A stretch of DNA of 64,000 nucleotides from Eutrigla gurnardus (GCA_963514095.1 OY741265.1:28788790-28852789); one strand, 5' to 3'; positions 32,601 to 44,755 are shown, numbered from the stretch's first letter. Notes: a model not told the origin generated them from the letters alone. Numbers and translations are program-made.

Positions 32601-35600
32601 CGTACACATATTGTACTGATACACGGATGGCAAGTATCAGATCTTTTATTATATGAACTGTATAATTAATATTGCTAAATAAAAGTCAAACCTTTTGGTA
32701 ACAATTGCTTTTTCAGTCCACTAGATGGTGCCGAGTTATTTTTGGTGACAGTTAAGTGATTGAAGTGAGATGAACAGAGTAAAAACTACATCTTATTAGA
32801 TGGAACAGATGATGGTAAATTGCAAAATTTACAGTTAAAAAAAAGACAATATACCACAATATATGTTCTTGCAATACTCAACATATTGAAAAAATGTTTA
32901 AAATCGTAATAAGATGGTATCGTGACTAAAGTATTATGATCGTATCATATCATGGTGCCTCTGGTGATTCCCATCCGTATGTAACTTCCTAAAGTTCACA
33001 TGTCGATGGTTTCTGTCGGACACAACTTCACAACCTTGTGTCCGCTCACTTCTCCACACCAGTCACTTCCACTCACTAGCAGATTCTCCTCGCTAACGGT
33101 GAATGCCTCTGCAGACACACACTGCTCCACACTAAGCTCACGTCACGTCTGAACAATGGACAAACCAATCGGATTCTTCTGTCCCGGCCACGACTCTACG
33201 ATTTTCTATGCAACCTGTGAACCAGTCTCAATGTCATAAATCTAAAGAACCTACCTCAGACTAGGTACTAGACTCTTCTATCATCCCTTTGCCTCCACCT
33301 TAACTGCTGCAAAAATGTTGTCTCAACTAACAGAGAAAAAAATGTGGCACAAACGATACTTCCAATTGAAATCCATTAGTTCTAAAGTGGTGACTTTTTT
33401 ACAAACTGCCATGAGCCTGTGATGCTGCAGACACTTGTGGAGTATTTTCCACCTCTCTCAGTTGATGACTTTACATTCTTTTTTACAAACAAGGCAACAG
33501 TGACCAATGCCCAGAACCACCCAAGTACAATGGCTACCCATCAATTGAGGGTGCATCAATCAAGATGGAATGGTCAATCATCCGTTTATATCTTGTATGA
33601 CTTTGGCAGCCGTTGACATGCTATGTTAACTTGTTACTTCATGCACCTACATGTGTCAGGTGCACCATAAACTGAACGTTGAGGTATTCATTGCTCACCT
33701 TTATCTAATGTGGCTGCGAAATTATTTCTGTTAATGAAAGTTATTAATCTTCATGAGGGACTGTTATAGATAATAAACTGGTAACTCATTTCACACACTG
33801 ATTACATAATCATTTCAGTTTGACGTTGAAACAATAAGCACACCTGGGAGTTCATTTAAACTTTCCCTTTCATCCTTTCTGCTTTAAAAGTATGCGATTC
33901 TCAGTGTGAGCTTTAATCAGATCTTCCACATAGAAGTGCCAGGATGTGTGTGTGTGTGTGTGTTGTGTCGACGGTTTGTTTCCTCTGCAGCAGATGCTGG
34001 TTAACTGTCTATCGGCAGTTAAATAGCTGCAGGTCCTTAATAACAGGCCTGTTTACAGTCCGATGTGGTCTCCCTGTCTGGTTCTAATGTACTTTTCAAT
34101 GCATGCTCAAGTCCTGGATGGGAAGGAGGGGGAATGACGTGAGAAGAAGTGAGCAGAGTGGAGAGATCTGCTGCTGTGTGTGTGTACTTCAGCAGATTTC
34201 ATTGCTGGATTCCATTTAGACCTGGAAGTTCACTGGTTTCCCTGACTGACAACAAAAGAAAACATTACACATCTCACCATTCAGTCCGTTCCTCCCAATG
34301 TTTTCTCTGTGTAGCGTCAACCTGCAGGAGAAGATTGCTGTATTAACATGCTGGAAGGAAATGTGTAAATATTTTTATGTTATTCTTGCCCTTCGCTGTG
34401 TTTTCCTGCTTGTGGTGAGTGTGTGTGCATTAGAGCTGCGACCAAGTACCACATTCACCACAGCCCAAGGTGATGTTGTCAAATGTGCAACACTCCAAAA
34501 CCAAAAGATATCCATCATGTGTGGCAGAGAAAAGCATGAAATCCTTCAAGTTTTGCTTTTCTCTTGGTTGTCTTATCAGTCGATTCATCTATGCAGATGT
34601 AAGTTCTGTCATGGCAGTCATGTTCGCACTTTCACTCTTTTATGCATCCGTCCACTTCCATGTGTGTGGATTTGTCTTTCTGCTGGTTGGAACTCATATT
34701 TCTGTGTCTGTCCTCCCTCACAGATGAGCGTGGGCCACAGCTGAGACGGCAGCAGTATCACTTCAACATCAGCTCTCTGGAACGAGACGGGCTCCTGGGG
34801 GCCGAACTACGCATCCTGAGGAAGCGCCTGTCTGACCCCCGCAGAGCCTCAACGGGATCCTCAGCCGCTGACAGAGGGGGTGGAGGAGTCCCGTCCCCGT
34901 GCCTGAAGCTGTACACCTGTGCTTCAGGTAAACAACAGGCCGCTCTGCTCCACACAAGGACCATGGAGGATCTGGTCGGCGGAGGCGGATTCGGCAGCAA
35001 ATGGGAGGTTTTTGACATATGGAAAATCTTCAAGGGCTTCAAAAACCAGCAGAACCAGCACTCCCAGCAGCTGTGCTTTGAACTCGAAGCCCTGGAGCAC
35101 AGAGGCGGTCGCCCTGTGGACCTGCGCGCTCTGGGGTTCGCCCGACCTGGAAGGACCAACAAGGAAAAGGCGTTCTTCCTGGCGTTTGGCAAAAGCAAGA
35201 AGCGCGACCTTTTCTACAATGAGATCAAAGCGCGGTCAGGCCACGACAACAAAACCGTCTACGAATACCTGTTCACCCAGCGGCGCATGCGCCGAGCTCC
35301 TGTTGCGAGGGCGGCCAAAAAAACACTGCAGCAACAGCCACCGCCGCCGCCGCTACAGACCCTCCCCCAACATCAGGCGGTGAAGATGCAGACAAGGCCG
35401 CGATGTCACCGGAGACGACTCCATGTGAACTTCAAAGAGATGGGCTGGGACGACTGGATCATTGCGCCGCTGGAGTACGAGGCCTTTCACTGTGACGGCG
35501 TCTGCGACTTCCCCATCCGCTCGCACCTGGAGCCGACCAACCACGCCATCATACAGACCCTGATGAACTCAATGGACCCGGATTCGACGCCGCCAACCTG

Positions 35601-35712
35601 CTGCGTCCCGACACGACTCAGTCCAATCAGCATACTCTACATCGACTCGGCCAATAATGTCGTCTACAAGCAGTATGAGGACATGGTGGTGGAGTCGTGT
35701 GGCTGCAGGTAG
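29607..35712 (+). CDS. gdf5: Growth/differentiation factor 5 (BMP family), join 29607-30486, 34724-35712
   Basis: Secreted TGF-beta-superfamily ligand; in vertebrates it signals through BMPR1B and type II receptors in joint, cartilage and fin or limb skeleton formation. The spliced protein has 622 residues (human about 501). Signal peptide is about 1-24. The Q/G/P/A-rich pro-region includes a Q run near residue 35. The conserved latency region carries HDYMLSLY (256-263), GLANTITSF (280-288) and WEVFDIW (387-393). Sequons are N272, N308 and N469. The furin site RRMRR is 480-484; the mature chain is 485-622. Cysteines 521, 550, 554, 586, 587, 619 and 621 have exactly the GDF5 spacing. R559 matches the type I receptor specificity arginine (human R438). 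STPPTCCVPTRLSPISIL and IDSANNVV point to GDF5 rather than GDF6 or GDF7. The start has A at -3. Oddity: the mature N-terminal tail is 36 residues, not 18, with a QQQPPPPP run. Confidence 0.97.
31079..31115. repeat. (GT)n-A-(G)13 tract in gdf5 intron
   Basis: (GT)n ends in A and then a run of 13 G, which is slippage-prone. Confidence 0.9.
31545..31720. repeat. Dispersed repeat family A, copy 3 (in gdf5 intron)
   Basis: Shares ordered blocks with 8727-8895 and 3225-3370: TTGCCTAAACCTAACTTCCTG, TTTTGAAAAGACACT, GGGAACGTAGAGCATCA and AGCTTTGGAGCTCTGACC. Confidence 0.7.
32680..32960. repeat. Dispersed repeat family B, copy 1 (in gdf5 intron)
   Basis: AACCTTTTGGTAACAATTGCTT, TTCAGTCCACTAGATGG and TGAAGTGAGATGAACAGAGTAAAAA recur in order at about 50595-50830. 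Further phrases with ATATTG-type cores follow. An old interspersed repeat; class unknown. Confidence 0.7.
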
Positions 35713-36410
35713 CAAAGAAAGGTGGGACGAGGAGCGAGACAGATGGAAAGACAGTTGCTGCCCTTTGCTTTGAGAGAGGATAAACCTAAAAAGGGAAGAT
35801 CAACACCAAGCAAAACAGCTCTCATTTCATCTGATTGTGACAGAACTCTTTGCAACAGACATTACTCTTCACACTCAAGTGGACTATCAGATCGCATACC
35901 AACGACTGCTACACACTGTTAAAGACTAAACAGAGAAAAGATAAACTGGTGGAGGTGATGCTCTTTGACACACACTCACTAAAACTTCTGTAACGTTGAT
36001 GGTGAAGATGATGAGGGTCTGAGAGAAGCCAAAAACAACCAGAGACACTTTTGGATTGAAGTTCTGATCTCGTATTAGAGTGTTACTGCTTTTTGTTTTC
36101 TCTCTTCAGATTTGTATCTAGTTTTGATTGGTGTAAAAAGTTTGCCTGTAACAGAAATGCTATTGAAACATTAGTGAATTATACTCAAAAATGCCCCTTT
36201 TTCCAGCACTTATCTGCCATTGTGCCTTTTTCCCATTACGATGCACAATGAAGAGTAATTTGTGTGCCTTATCCAAGACTTTTTTTATGAAGCATGTAAA
36301 GAATTTCTGATGTATAAATACAGGCCAGTGATGAAGTGCTGATCTGACCTGCTCCAAATGTGGGAAAGTTGCATAAACTACTCTTCAATAAAAAATGTCT
36401 AATTGACTGA
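35713..36410 (+). other. gdf5: gdf5 3' UTR with poly(A) signal at 36387-36392
   Basis: Non-repetitive sequence after the TAG stop, ending at AATAAA (36387-36392) about 675 nt downstream. This is the first canonical signal after the stop. Cleavage is expected within about 10-30 nt. Confidence 0.7.
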
Positions 36411-36859
36411 GCTCCAAACTCCTATCAGTACGGACCTCTGCCCCCCAGACTCAGTAGACTAAACTATCAAAGGAATTCACAAGGCTTTCAGATGCCAAAT
36501 CACAATTTAACCCAAGAACGACTGTTTGCTTTAAAGTGTCCTTGTGGTCGGCTTCGCAAACTGCTGCAAGTTTGGTGGAAAGTTACCAGAAGTTCCAAGA
36601 GAACAGATATTTCAAGGACATTTCTGTCACAGTTACTGTCTGTTAATTAATTGCTTTCACAAAGTTTTCAGTTTTCTACACATCAGATGATCATCACCAA
36701 GTATTTGATTCAAACACACTCATTCCCTGTAGGCTTGACCTTAGTTTGGTCCTGAGCTTCAATACCCCCAAGTCTTGATAGAAATCATATGCTAATTATC
36801 TCCAAAACATCCCCAGTACAGTGCTTTCAGCAGACAGCAAACTGTGAAGCCTTGCCTTT
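36411..36859. other. Non-coding DNA, no recognised feature
   Basis: Immediate 3' flank of gdf5; nothing recognised. Confidence 0.45.
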
Positions 36860-37435
36860 AACTTGCATTCTTTCTTATGGCCACCAGGGGGTGACTCCTC
36901 TCTGATTGTACAGAAGTCTATGAGAAAATGACTCTACTTCTCACTTGATTCATTATTTCAGTAAACATTGTAAACATGAGTTTGTGGTCTCAATCACTAG
37001 TTTCAAGTGTTTTTCAAAACAACATGGCAGCCTAGTCTCCTAAAAACTACTTTCCCACACTAAACTAAACTGCATTGTGAAATATGTTTCGAGGGAAAGA
37101 TTTTTTTTTATCATATCATTATGTTTGCTCCTGATGTATCACAAATGAGTTGAAATGAGTCTGTGTAAGTCCCCATAGGGAGGCGGTCTGGACAAAGTAG
37201 TTTTGTTGTTTTAACCTTACCATAGTTGTGTAACATGTGCTGTAGCAAGTGTTTCAAACCGTTTATAACTGCAACTGTTTCCAGAAAAAAATATTTTGTA
37301 GGAGACAGAGTTGAGCATGATGTTCATTTAGTAAATCATGGTCACATTTAGAGTCAAATAGACCATAAGGCAGGTTATGTTTTAGGGTGGGGCTACCTTG
37401 TGATTGACAGGACCCTACCTTTGTCTGGTCTGGGA
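36860..37435 (+). repeat. Dispersed repeat family C, copy 1
   Basis: GGGGGTGACTCCTCTCTGATTG, AGTCTATGAGAAAA, AAACATTGTAAACATGAGTTT and ATGATGTTCATTTAGTAAAT recur in order at 49250-49530 (+) and in reverse complement at 53460-53720. This copy is split: about 290 bp of other sequence (37020-37310) separates its two halves. Confidence 0.8.
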
Positions 37436-38899
37436 GTTATGTTAATGTAGTTAACCCTTTCACTGTGAGCTATCACTTCAGGGAAGAATTTGTAACATTT
37501 TAGTCACCTGAATATATCTTATTTTCACGTTTGCTACGCCTTCTCGTTTCACTTCTGGCTGCATTAATCCAAGATGGCGACAGTCAAAAATCACAATGAC
37601 AATGACCAAAATGAAGAAATCCAGGCTTCAAATGTATAGTTCACAAACCAGTGGGTGAGGTCAGAGTAAATACGTCCAACTCTCACATACAGTCTAAGGT
37701 TATTTGTCTCAATCCTCACATCAAGCTCATCATTGGTCAGAAGCTGGTTGAATCTTCATTCTGGTGTCCTGAGTGCAGCCCTGGCTCCAACAAAATTATG
37801 CTCCACAACTAAAGTCCACTCTCAATTGGGTTTCCAGGGAAACTTTTGACAACATGACAAAAACATGACAAACCTACATGGTTAAGTTTAGTAAAAAAAA
37901 AAGTCATGGTTTGACTTAAATTATTTTAAACTCATTTGTGATACATTAAGAGCAACCATTATCCACAACACAATACATTTCCCCTTAACCCTCCTTCACA
38001 ATGCAGTTTTTGTGTGGGAACATAATTTTTAGGAGATCAGCTTTTTGAGTGACATGCGTGGTAGCCATTCAGATGGCTCCAGAAGAAATTAAATCAAATG
38101 AGCAAGAAAAGTGAGACAGGACACAGTTGGTCTAAAATTAATGCAAAAACAACGTAGCAAGATAGTCAGAGCGGTGGCCATTTTGATGTGTATTGTTGCC
38201 ATAGTGACCATTTTAGCTTGCCACTTCTGTATAAAATAACCCAATTTACGACAAGTAGAGAAAACACTGAGGTTTTACAGTAAATACTATCAGTAGTAAT
38301 GTTATGAAGCCCAGAGAGAGACAGACTACATGGGTAACATTCTTCATATACACACTCCTATCACATCTTATGTAACAAGTGCAACATTAAAGCAGTGGCA
38401 TTCACAAGCTAGCTACCTTACTAGCGGATGGCTGGCTTGTTACTTAGCTTGCTAATTCTGTCATTCTTTAATGCTACGCTGGTTACAGGAAGTGAGCCGA
38501 GCAGCGGGCTGGTGAACGTCAGCAGCGCTGAGTCCACTGGCCCCTCCACCTCACTTACTAACAACAAGATACTCAGCTAACTAGCTACCTAGCTAATTAG
38601 CCAGATATCCGTTTCTGACCTCACTGACGTAACAACAAACAACAATCGCTATTTTCTTTTCTACCAGACCAACTGAACCACTGAATACAGTTCAATGTCT
38701 GTTTTACTCCTATTTTATTCCCTTAGTGGAGAGTCGGGGCCCCTTTGTTAAGGCTTAAAAATAAAAAATGAATTCAATTTTGTCTTTTTCAAACACACCA
38801 TCAGAGGGTTTTGGGATGGAGCCTGACTAATTGCAGACAACTACAGCTGTATTGTTGCTACGTGAAGCCAGCAACACTTCTCTGAAACACTGTCTGTGT
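37436..38899. other. Non-coding DNA, no recognised feature
   Basis: Includes CTAGCTAGCTACC-like phrases at about 38400-38600 of the sort seen in decayed fish repeats. No gene. Confidence 0.4.
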
Positions 38900-39130
38900 T
38901 TCATACAGCGAGCGCACCTGTCTGCCTGCCCCTCGTAAAGCTCTGCACCCATTGGACGGAGCCATGCTCGCCAGGCGAATGGCTTGTTTCTCTTGGAGAC
39001 GGAGTGATGTAAGCATTTCCTTTAATCAAAGCTGAGGCATGCCAGTGGTATTACTCCCTCTCTCAAAACCTGAACTGACAAGGCGAAGGAGGGGAGATGC
39101 TGAGCAGGACTGAATTTAAACAACTTTAAA
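38900..39130. promoter_or_regulatory. Candidate conserved non-coding block downstream of gdf5
   Basis: Complex, non-repetitive sequence about 3.2 kb past the gdf5 stop. It contains TTTAATCAAAGCTGAGGCATGCCAG with a TCF/LEF-type ATCAAAG core. Nothing in the sequence proves enhancer function; it stands out only for complexity and position. Confidence 0.2.
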
Positions 39131-41089
39131 AGAATTTAGCCGCTAGCTCCGAATCGTGGATTAAAAATTACAAAGTGCAGAGCCTGTGAGGACGTTTCTG
39201 GAGAGATGTATTAAGTCAGACCTCTGAAGACAGGAGTTTGGGGATATCAGGTTGTGTTTTAATCTCAGAGCAGCCTATTTGTCCTCAGGACACAAATTGA
39301 TTTTGGAAAGCGCTTGTTGCAATGGTAATTTGTTCTGCACCAGCCCCCAGTTTTTAAATAAAAACTACATACACTGCATACATTTTAATTATCACTTCTT
39401 GAAATGTTCAACTTCTTACTTATATTTTGCTGTGAATCAACACTATATTTGTTTAAAGATGGTGATTTATAGCGTGTGTGATTTGTGTGACGGTTAACAA
39501 TCAGCTCATTCTTTTCAAATGCGGGAAGGAACCCATTCACTCAAGACTTGACAGACCTGAATTTAGCTGTGTTCAACGATACCAGTTACAGATAAGAAGT
39601 CCTCAAGTTGTTATCTTTTTCTCAGGCCAAAACCCACTCAGCACGGTCTCACGGCAGATGGTGAAACAGAAGTCTATGAACGCAATGCAATGTATTGGTT
39701 CCATGTACAGGGACACACAATCTCAGCACTAAAACAAAGCCAATGGAAAGTTAATCAGGATCCTTTTTCATGGACACAAGAATTCAACAGATCCATGTGA
39801 CTCTGCAACAGAGCGAGTTTAGCATTAAATGAAGGTGGACGGGTCCAAAAAGACAGGACTTTCAACCACTTGACTATTACATGAGTTTGAACGTGGTGAA
39901 TGCGCATGTTACTGAGGCACAAGCTACATGCACGCACATGTTTATGGTTGGGGTTACGGTTGTACACTCAACGAGCTGTTTGTTACATCATTCTCCAAAA
40001 CGCCAGAGGGCGTACCAACAAAATGTACTGGCAAGAAGCAAGAAGTCAACGAATGTTACAGGTAAAATGCCGTAAACCAACCCCCCCCAATGCCAGGGAG
40101 GAATTATAATTAACGGTAAACTCATATTTCATATTTATAAACATCCTTTATCACCTTTATACAAGCAAAGAAAGGATTAAATGCATTATGAGTGAATGAA
40201 GGTGGAATATCCTATAAACATTTGGATTCGGATGGCAAAACATTTTCTCAGACGTTCAATAGATTTTCAAGACCTCCTGTTTCTAAAGCAAAACTGTAAA
40301 AGTGTAAAATCCTCCGACAGTCAACTATCAGTTTTTTTTTTACCAGTGAATTATTTGTGACAGTCATATATGAGCGGCACTGAGATGCACAAATTCAGAG
40401 GTGATGACCGAGCGCTACAGCAACTTGTGGAGACTTTGCACTCGATGCACACAAGCCCTGATGATGTCATATTCTGATGTGTGCACCTCACTTTAACTTC
40501 CACAAACCACACAAGTCAATGCAAATATGCAAGAAGACAATGCTACTGCTAATGCATGGTGATGCTAAGTAGGTAACTTTATTATTTTAGCATGCTGACA
40601 TTTGCGATTTAATACAGTAATGTCAATAATTCTGCATGTATTTGGTCGTAAGGCATAGTATTGTCAAATTAAAGTCTTGACCTGATGATGAGACAAGTTC
40701 ATGTTCACAAGCAGTCGTTGCAAATGAAAATCATCATCAATCATCCGCTTGCTGCAAAAATTCTAGTTAAATATGTAAGAAAAGAGAAAAAGATAACGTT
40801 CATTCAAATTAAATGAGAATCAAAATACAAAATAGTGCAAGTTAAAATAACTTTTAAAATATAAATATATCTTTTTAACTTCAGCAATACAAATTTGAAA
40901 AAGATGAAAAGTAATTCCAATGTTTAACCCCGGATGAAGATGAATGTCTGAACCAAATATCTTGGCAATAGTTATTAAGATATTTTGATCTGGACAGACA
41001 TATGGCATTTCAATTAAAGTGCTCAAAAACAGAAAGGTGATCTGCAATCATATTTCATTTACTGCACATTTTAGTTGATTTAAAGGTAT
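39131..41089. other. Non-coding DNA with repeat scraps
   Basis: About 39625-39735 (CACGGTCTCACGGCAGATGGTG..., ATGTACAGGGACAC) resembles 7790-8010 in phrase and is probably old repeat DNA. About 40925-40985 shares GAATGTCTGAACCAAAT with 10575. No gene. Confidence 0.4.
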
Positions 41090-41360
41090 ACTGGTAAAAA
41101 CGAAAAGATATCACCATGAAACTTCCCCAGTTGATTAATTAGCCTACATTAGGGCAAATATTTTTAAATGTTTTTTAAATGTTATGTTTAAATATGCAAA
41201 TAAGGCATTATCTAATGGTTACTTTTGCTGAAATTATGAGAAATCTACAGATGCAAAATAGACAAAGTAGTAAAATAAGACATGTTATGGAAGCAAAATA
41301 GACCCAAATCTCTAAATTGACAAGTGTGTGAAAAACCATGTGTCAATTTCCCCTTTAAGT
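41090..41360 (+). repeat. Dispersed repeat family D, copy 1
   Basis: Shared phrases: CATGAAACTTCCCCAGTTGATTAATTA, AATATGCAAATAAGGCATTAT, GAGAAATCTACAGA and GTGTCAATTTCCC. They recur in part at 46141-46285, 46650-46790 and 47690-47760. A decayed repeat of unknown class. Confidence 0.65.
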
Positions 41361-41394
41361 AAAAGTAAAAAATAAATAAAATGATTGATAATTT

Positions 41395-41720
41395 TTAAAA
41401 CTCTGTCAAAATCCTTCCAAAGAGCTTTGAAGTTCTGGTCACTGAAATCCTGATTCCCTGTGAGCTCTTTATCTCCGCTGCTGCCTCACAACACGTTGAA
41501 GGAGGTATATCGAGGTAGAGTTGTTTTATGGACATTGGGAAACAGTATTCTCCACAGAGAGAGCGCCTGGCTTTAATTATCACACATTTCCACACATTAG
41601 CCCATCTGAGATACAGGCACTGGATTATACAAACAGCTGATTTAAATCTCCATGTATGATTTATGGTGACTGATATTTCCTATGATTTATGACGGTGTAT
41701 AAGTGTGCTGGCTGGACAGG
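41395..41720. promoter_or_regulatory. Candidate conserved non-coding block
   Basis: Non-repetitive sequence with homeodomain-like cores (CTTTAATTATCAC, ATGATTTATGG, TGATTTATGAC) between two repeats. Inference from composition only. Confidence 0.2.
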
Positions 41721-42589
41721 AAATGAAACATAATTGGGAAATTGACTTCACGCTATGGTATCTGGTATGTTTTTTCCTCCTATCATGGAATGGGATTGTT
41801 TCGAAGGAGGAGAAACACAATGGCTTGGAAGTCGGTCTTGGAAGTCGGTCTCTTATGGTATGAAGTCTTTGCTCTTAAAGGAAAAACCTCATATCTTAAT
41901 TTTTCAGTTATTGTTATTGTGAAAGATCTGACTCAAGAAAACCAGTTCTTGTTTTCTAAATGAACAGTTCCGTAAAGTTTTAAGACATAAGCTGTAATAT
42001 GCTTTGAATAAAAGTCATAATCAATAAACATGTTGATGTGTGTGACTTCGATAATTGCGGATTAAAACACTCGATTTCACGGCAGCTTAAAAAAATGCAA
42101 TGCATGTTGTAATGTTTTTAGGCATTGTTTTGAAGTGAACTTATTTTTTTAGGTTGTTATTGTTGTACAAGTCAATAAAAATTAAAGACAACTTATTCCA
42201 GTGAACATAACATTTCAAAACGTCACCTGGTCGATATTCTTGCTCCTCTACCTCACTGACATCACCATCATTACACATCACACAGGATATTTTCATAAAA
42301 AACTATATCACACACACACACATGGGCTGTTAACCAAATACAACAAACATTCAAATATGAAAAATAATATTTAATTGTGGAAATAAAGCAGCACTGGTGC
42401 AGGCAGCTGTCTGGCTTGCGCACATTAAAATATAATATATCGTTAGGAATAATTCAACAACACCCGTATGATGTCAGAGACAACAGAGAGAGACCGTGTC
42501 CTAACAGGAAGTGTTACGTTATGTCATGTAAACAAACCACTCCATACATGGCCGAGTACTTGATGTCTTTTTAAACAGAAAACATACCC
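41721..42589. other. Non-coding DNA, no recognised feature
   Basis: No gene or element boundaries seen. Confidence 0.45.
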
Positions 42590-42636
42590 GGTCCCGGATA
42601 AGCAGAAGACAATGGATGGATGGATGGATGGATGGA
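42590..42636 (+). mobile_element. SINE tail scrap
   Basis: CCCGGATAAGCAGAAGACAATGG followed by (ATGG)n is the last part of the SINE family seen at 24083-24250. Confidence 0.7.
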
Positions 42637-42847
42637 ACATATGATATATGATATTAACTGGAAATTAAAACAAGTAGTACGAGTGGGAAAACTCTCAGGT
42701 GATTGTTGATGTTGATTATTTAGGATATTTGTCAAGGTACAACTTTATTTTTTATATATATTTGTGGAAAAGTTGCTGAGATTGGACCAAATTGTAAGCT
42801 CACACATAATTCAAGGTTTGACTTTGGGTTCATTGTTGCAACCGATT

Positions 42848-43042
42848 GCACGGTGGTGTAGCGGTTAGCACTGTCGCCTCACAGCGAGAGGGTCCGGGTT
42901 AGGGTTTGGGTTCCTTCCGGGTTCTCCGGCTTCCTCCCACAGTCCAAAGACATGCAGGATGGGGATAAATTAATTGTTGACTCTAAATGTCCCGTAGGTG
43001 TGAATGTGAGTGTGAATGGTTGTCTGTCTCTACATGTCGGCT
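42848..43042 (+). mobile_element. tRNA-derived SINE, 5' head and body
   Basis: Starts GCACGGTGGTGTAGCGGTTAGCACTGTCGCC, which contains an A-box-like TAGCGGTTAGC. It continues GGCTTCCTCCCACAGTCCAAAGACATGCAGG and GTGTGAATGTGAGTGTGAATGG. The B-box region has decayed. The tail is missing after CTACATGTCGGC. It is the same family as 54630-54723 (-) and the tails at 6198 and 24083. Confidence 0.85.
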
Positions 43043-44390
43043 TGTTTCGTCTGCATCTATCTGTCCTGAGCTAGAAACACAGACTCACAGCAGTTCGTTC
43101 AATAGAATTAAATCACATTTAAATTTATTAATTTGTGTACATGGACATGAATTGTTCATTGCATGATTTTAAAATATATGTATTTCAATTGGGAGTATCA
43201 CTTTTTTTTTTTTTGTCAGTCAGGAACGTTATCCCACCAAAAAATGAACATTAGGTTTCAGCAACAAAACCACTTAACATGATGTTTGGGCTTAAAAAAC
43301 TACATACAGTTACATACAGTTACAGAAGCCCTACGGGACACGTAGGGGTTCTGTTGCCTACATCAGTAGTCTCTCAATATTTTATTCTACACCACATGGA
43401 TGTGTTTAATTCATGTGTCCACCATGAAAAATCATCCTAGTTGACTTTCCATTGCTGTTGTTTAAATCAACAGGGGGGGTACCATAACAAAGACTAAAAA
43501 TCCCATTTGTGATAGCAGATCGTCTGGGTGGATGCTGAATGTTGAGTGTTGTGCTTTTATCACGTTGCCTCCTCGCTCTAACAGCTGTCAGAGCGGTGAC
43601 AAAGCAAGTGTTTTGGTGGTGGAGGTTGTTTCCTATGGTGAAAAATGATGGTTGCCAAAATAATAATTAAAAACAAAGGTGATTCTAGTCTACCATACAA
43701 TGGTGGTAAGAGTGGTGATATGTCGGCATAGAAAGAAGTGTTTTTTCAGTGAAATGCTATGATGAAGTGCTCCCCAGCTTTTCTTCAGACAGAAAAAGGT
43801 GCTATGTGAAAACAGACCCTGAAGCGATCGAACGGCCGCACAAAAAAGATTTTCACTTCGAAGCAGGTTGTCAGATCTTTTACTTTTTACAAGAAAGCAA
43901 TTAAGCATATTTTCCCGAAAACTTGGGAAAAAGTAACGTTGACTGCTGGTAGGAAACGGGAAGCGAACCACGATCAACGTTTTCTGTCCACCTCAACCTC
44001 CTTTCTTTGCAGCGGACTTTGCGGCTCTATAACAACATCACGATATTTCCTTAAAGTCGTAACTCCTGCAGCTGCTTGTTTCTAGGCATTTGCTGAGGCC
44101 AATGCTGTCAGGTATCCCAACAACGGATCTCTGCCACGGAACAAGTTAAACTGGATCCATCAGAAACAGATCAAGAATACATGACAAAGTCAATTCAACA
44201 ATAGTGTCTTTGTTTCTTGAATCCACTACGTCAATAAAAAACAATGAAAGTAGTACCTTGAAGTCACAGTTTGGATGAATGCTTTTTTGAGGTAAAGATG
44301 AACTCAAAGTTCTTTCCTTCTCAAAGTGGACATTATGGAAACGGACTCCATATTATTCCATCATGTGGTTCTGCTGGCCCGGTGCCACAG
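43043..44390. other. Non-coding DNA, no recognised feature
   Basis: Includes poly-T (about 43203-43214) and a CTACATACAGTTACATACAGTTACA duplication near 43300. No gene. Confidence 0.45.
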
Positions 44391-44755
44391 CCCCTCGCCC
44401 CGGCCTTTGGCCCACAGAGCCCATAATCAGATTACGTTTTAGTGAACCCTGCGGTTCGCCCAGAAATCTGTAGTAAAGCAGAAACATGGATTGTTTACCG
44501 GTTTCAGGTTTCCTTGTCGCTGTTTGTGGCCGGGAATTGTGGCAAAGTGTCAGGCCGAATCCAAGTGAACAGGATCAAGAACTCGGTTGAAGAGGGCTAT
44601 TGTGTTTCCCCGCTCGGATGTAATCAGAAACAGATGCCCTCCATCTTCAACGCTGAAAAGGCAGGCTTGTTTAACAGGGCTTAACTTCATTGAACACAAC
44701 TTTAATGGCCGCCCCTATTACGCGATTTAACAATGATGTTTCGGGAAGGCTTGCA
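44391..44755. promoter_or_regulatory. Candidate conserved non-coding block
   Basis: Non-repetitive, higher-complexity sequence containing GATTGTTTACC (forkhead-like), AATCAGATTACG and CTTTAATGGCCGCC. No coding frame with family features. Enhancer role is a guess from composition and position. Confidence 0.2.

Larger units (their letters stand above)
30487..34723 (+). other. gdf5: gdf5 intron, phase 1, 4237 bp
   Basis: The donor is GTAAAG after exon base 30486 and the acceptor is CCTCCCTCACAG at 34712-34723. Joining them makes the split codon G|AT (Asp294) and restores KGQ-DERGP, matching KGQDDRGP of other GDF5 proteins; this confirms the junction. The intron sits where GDF5 genes have their single coding intron. 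It contains (GT)n-(G)n at 31079, a family A repeat (31545-31720), a family B repeat (32680-32960) and (GT)n near 33945. Confidence 0.95.

Noticed and set aside
34298..34744. 148-codon frame just before gdf5 exon 2
   Set aside because: Lies in the gdf5 intron and crosses the CCTCCCTCACAG acceptor in another frame. The conserved GDF5 sequence starts only after 34724.
34724..35712. Assignment to gdf6 or gdf7
   Set aside because: FKEMGWDD, STPPTCCVPTRLSPISIL and IDSANNVV agree with GDF5. GDF6 has FKELGWDD, PSCCVPTKLTPIS and IDAGNN, and GDF7 differs further.
42848..42920. tRNA gene
   Set aside because: tRNA-like head of a SINE with a degraded B-box region; body sequence typical of the repeat follows directly.
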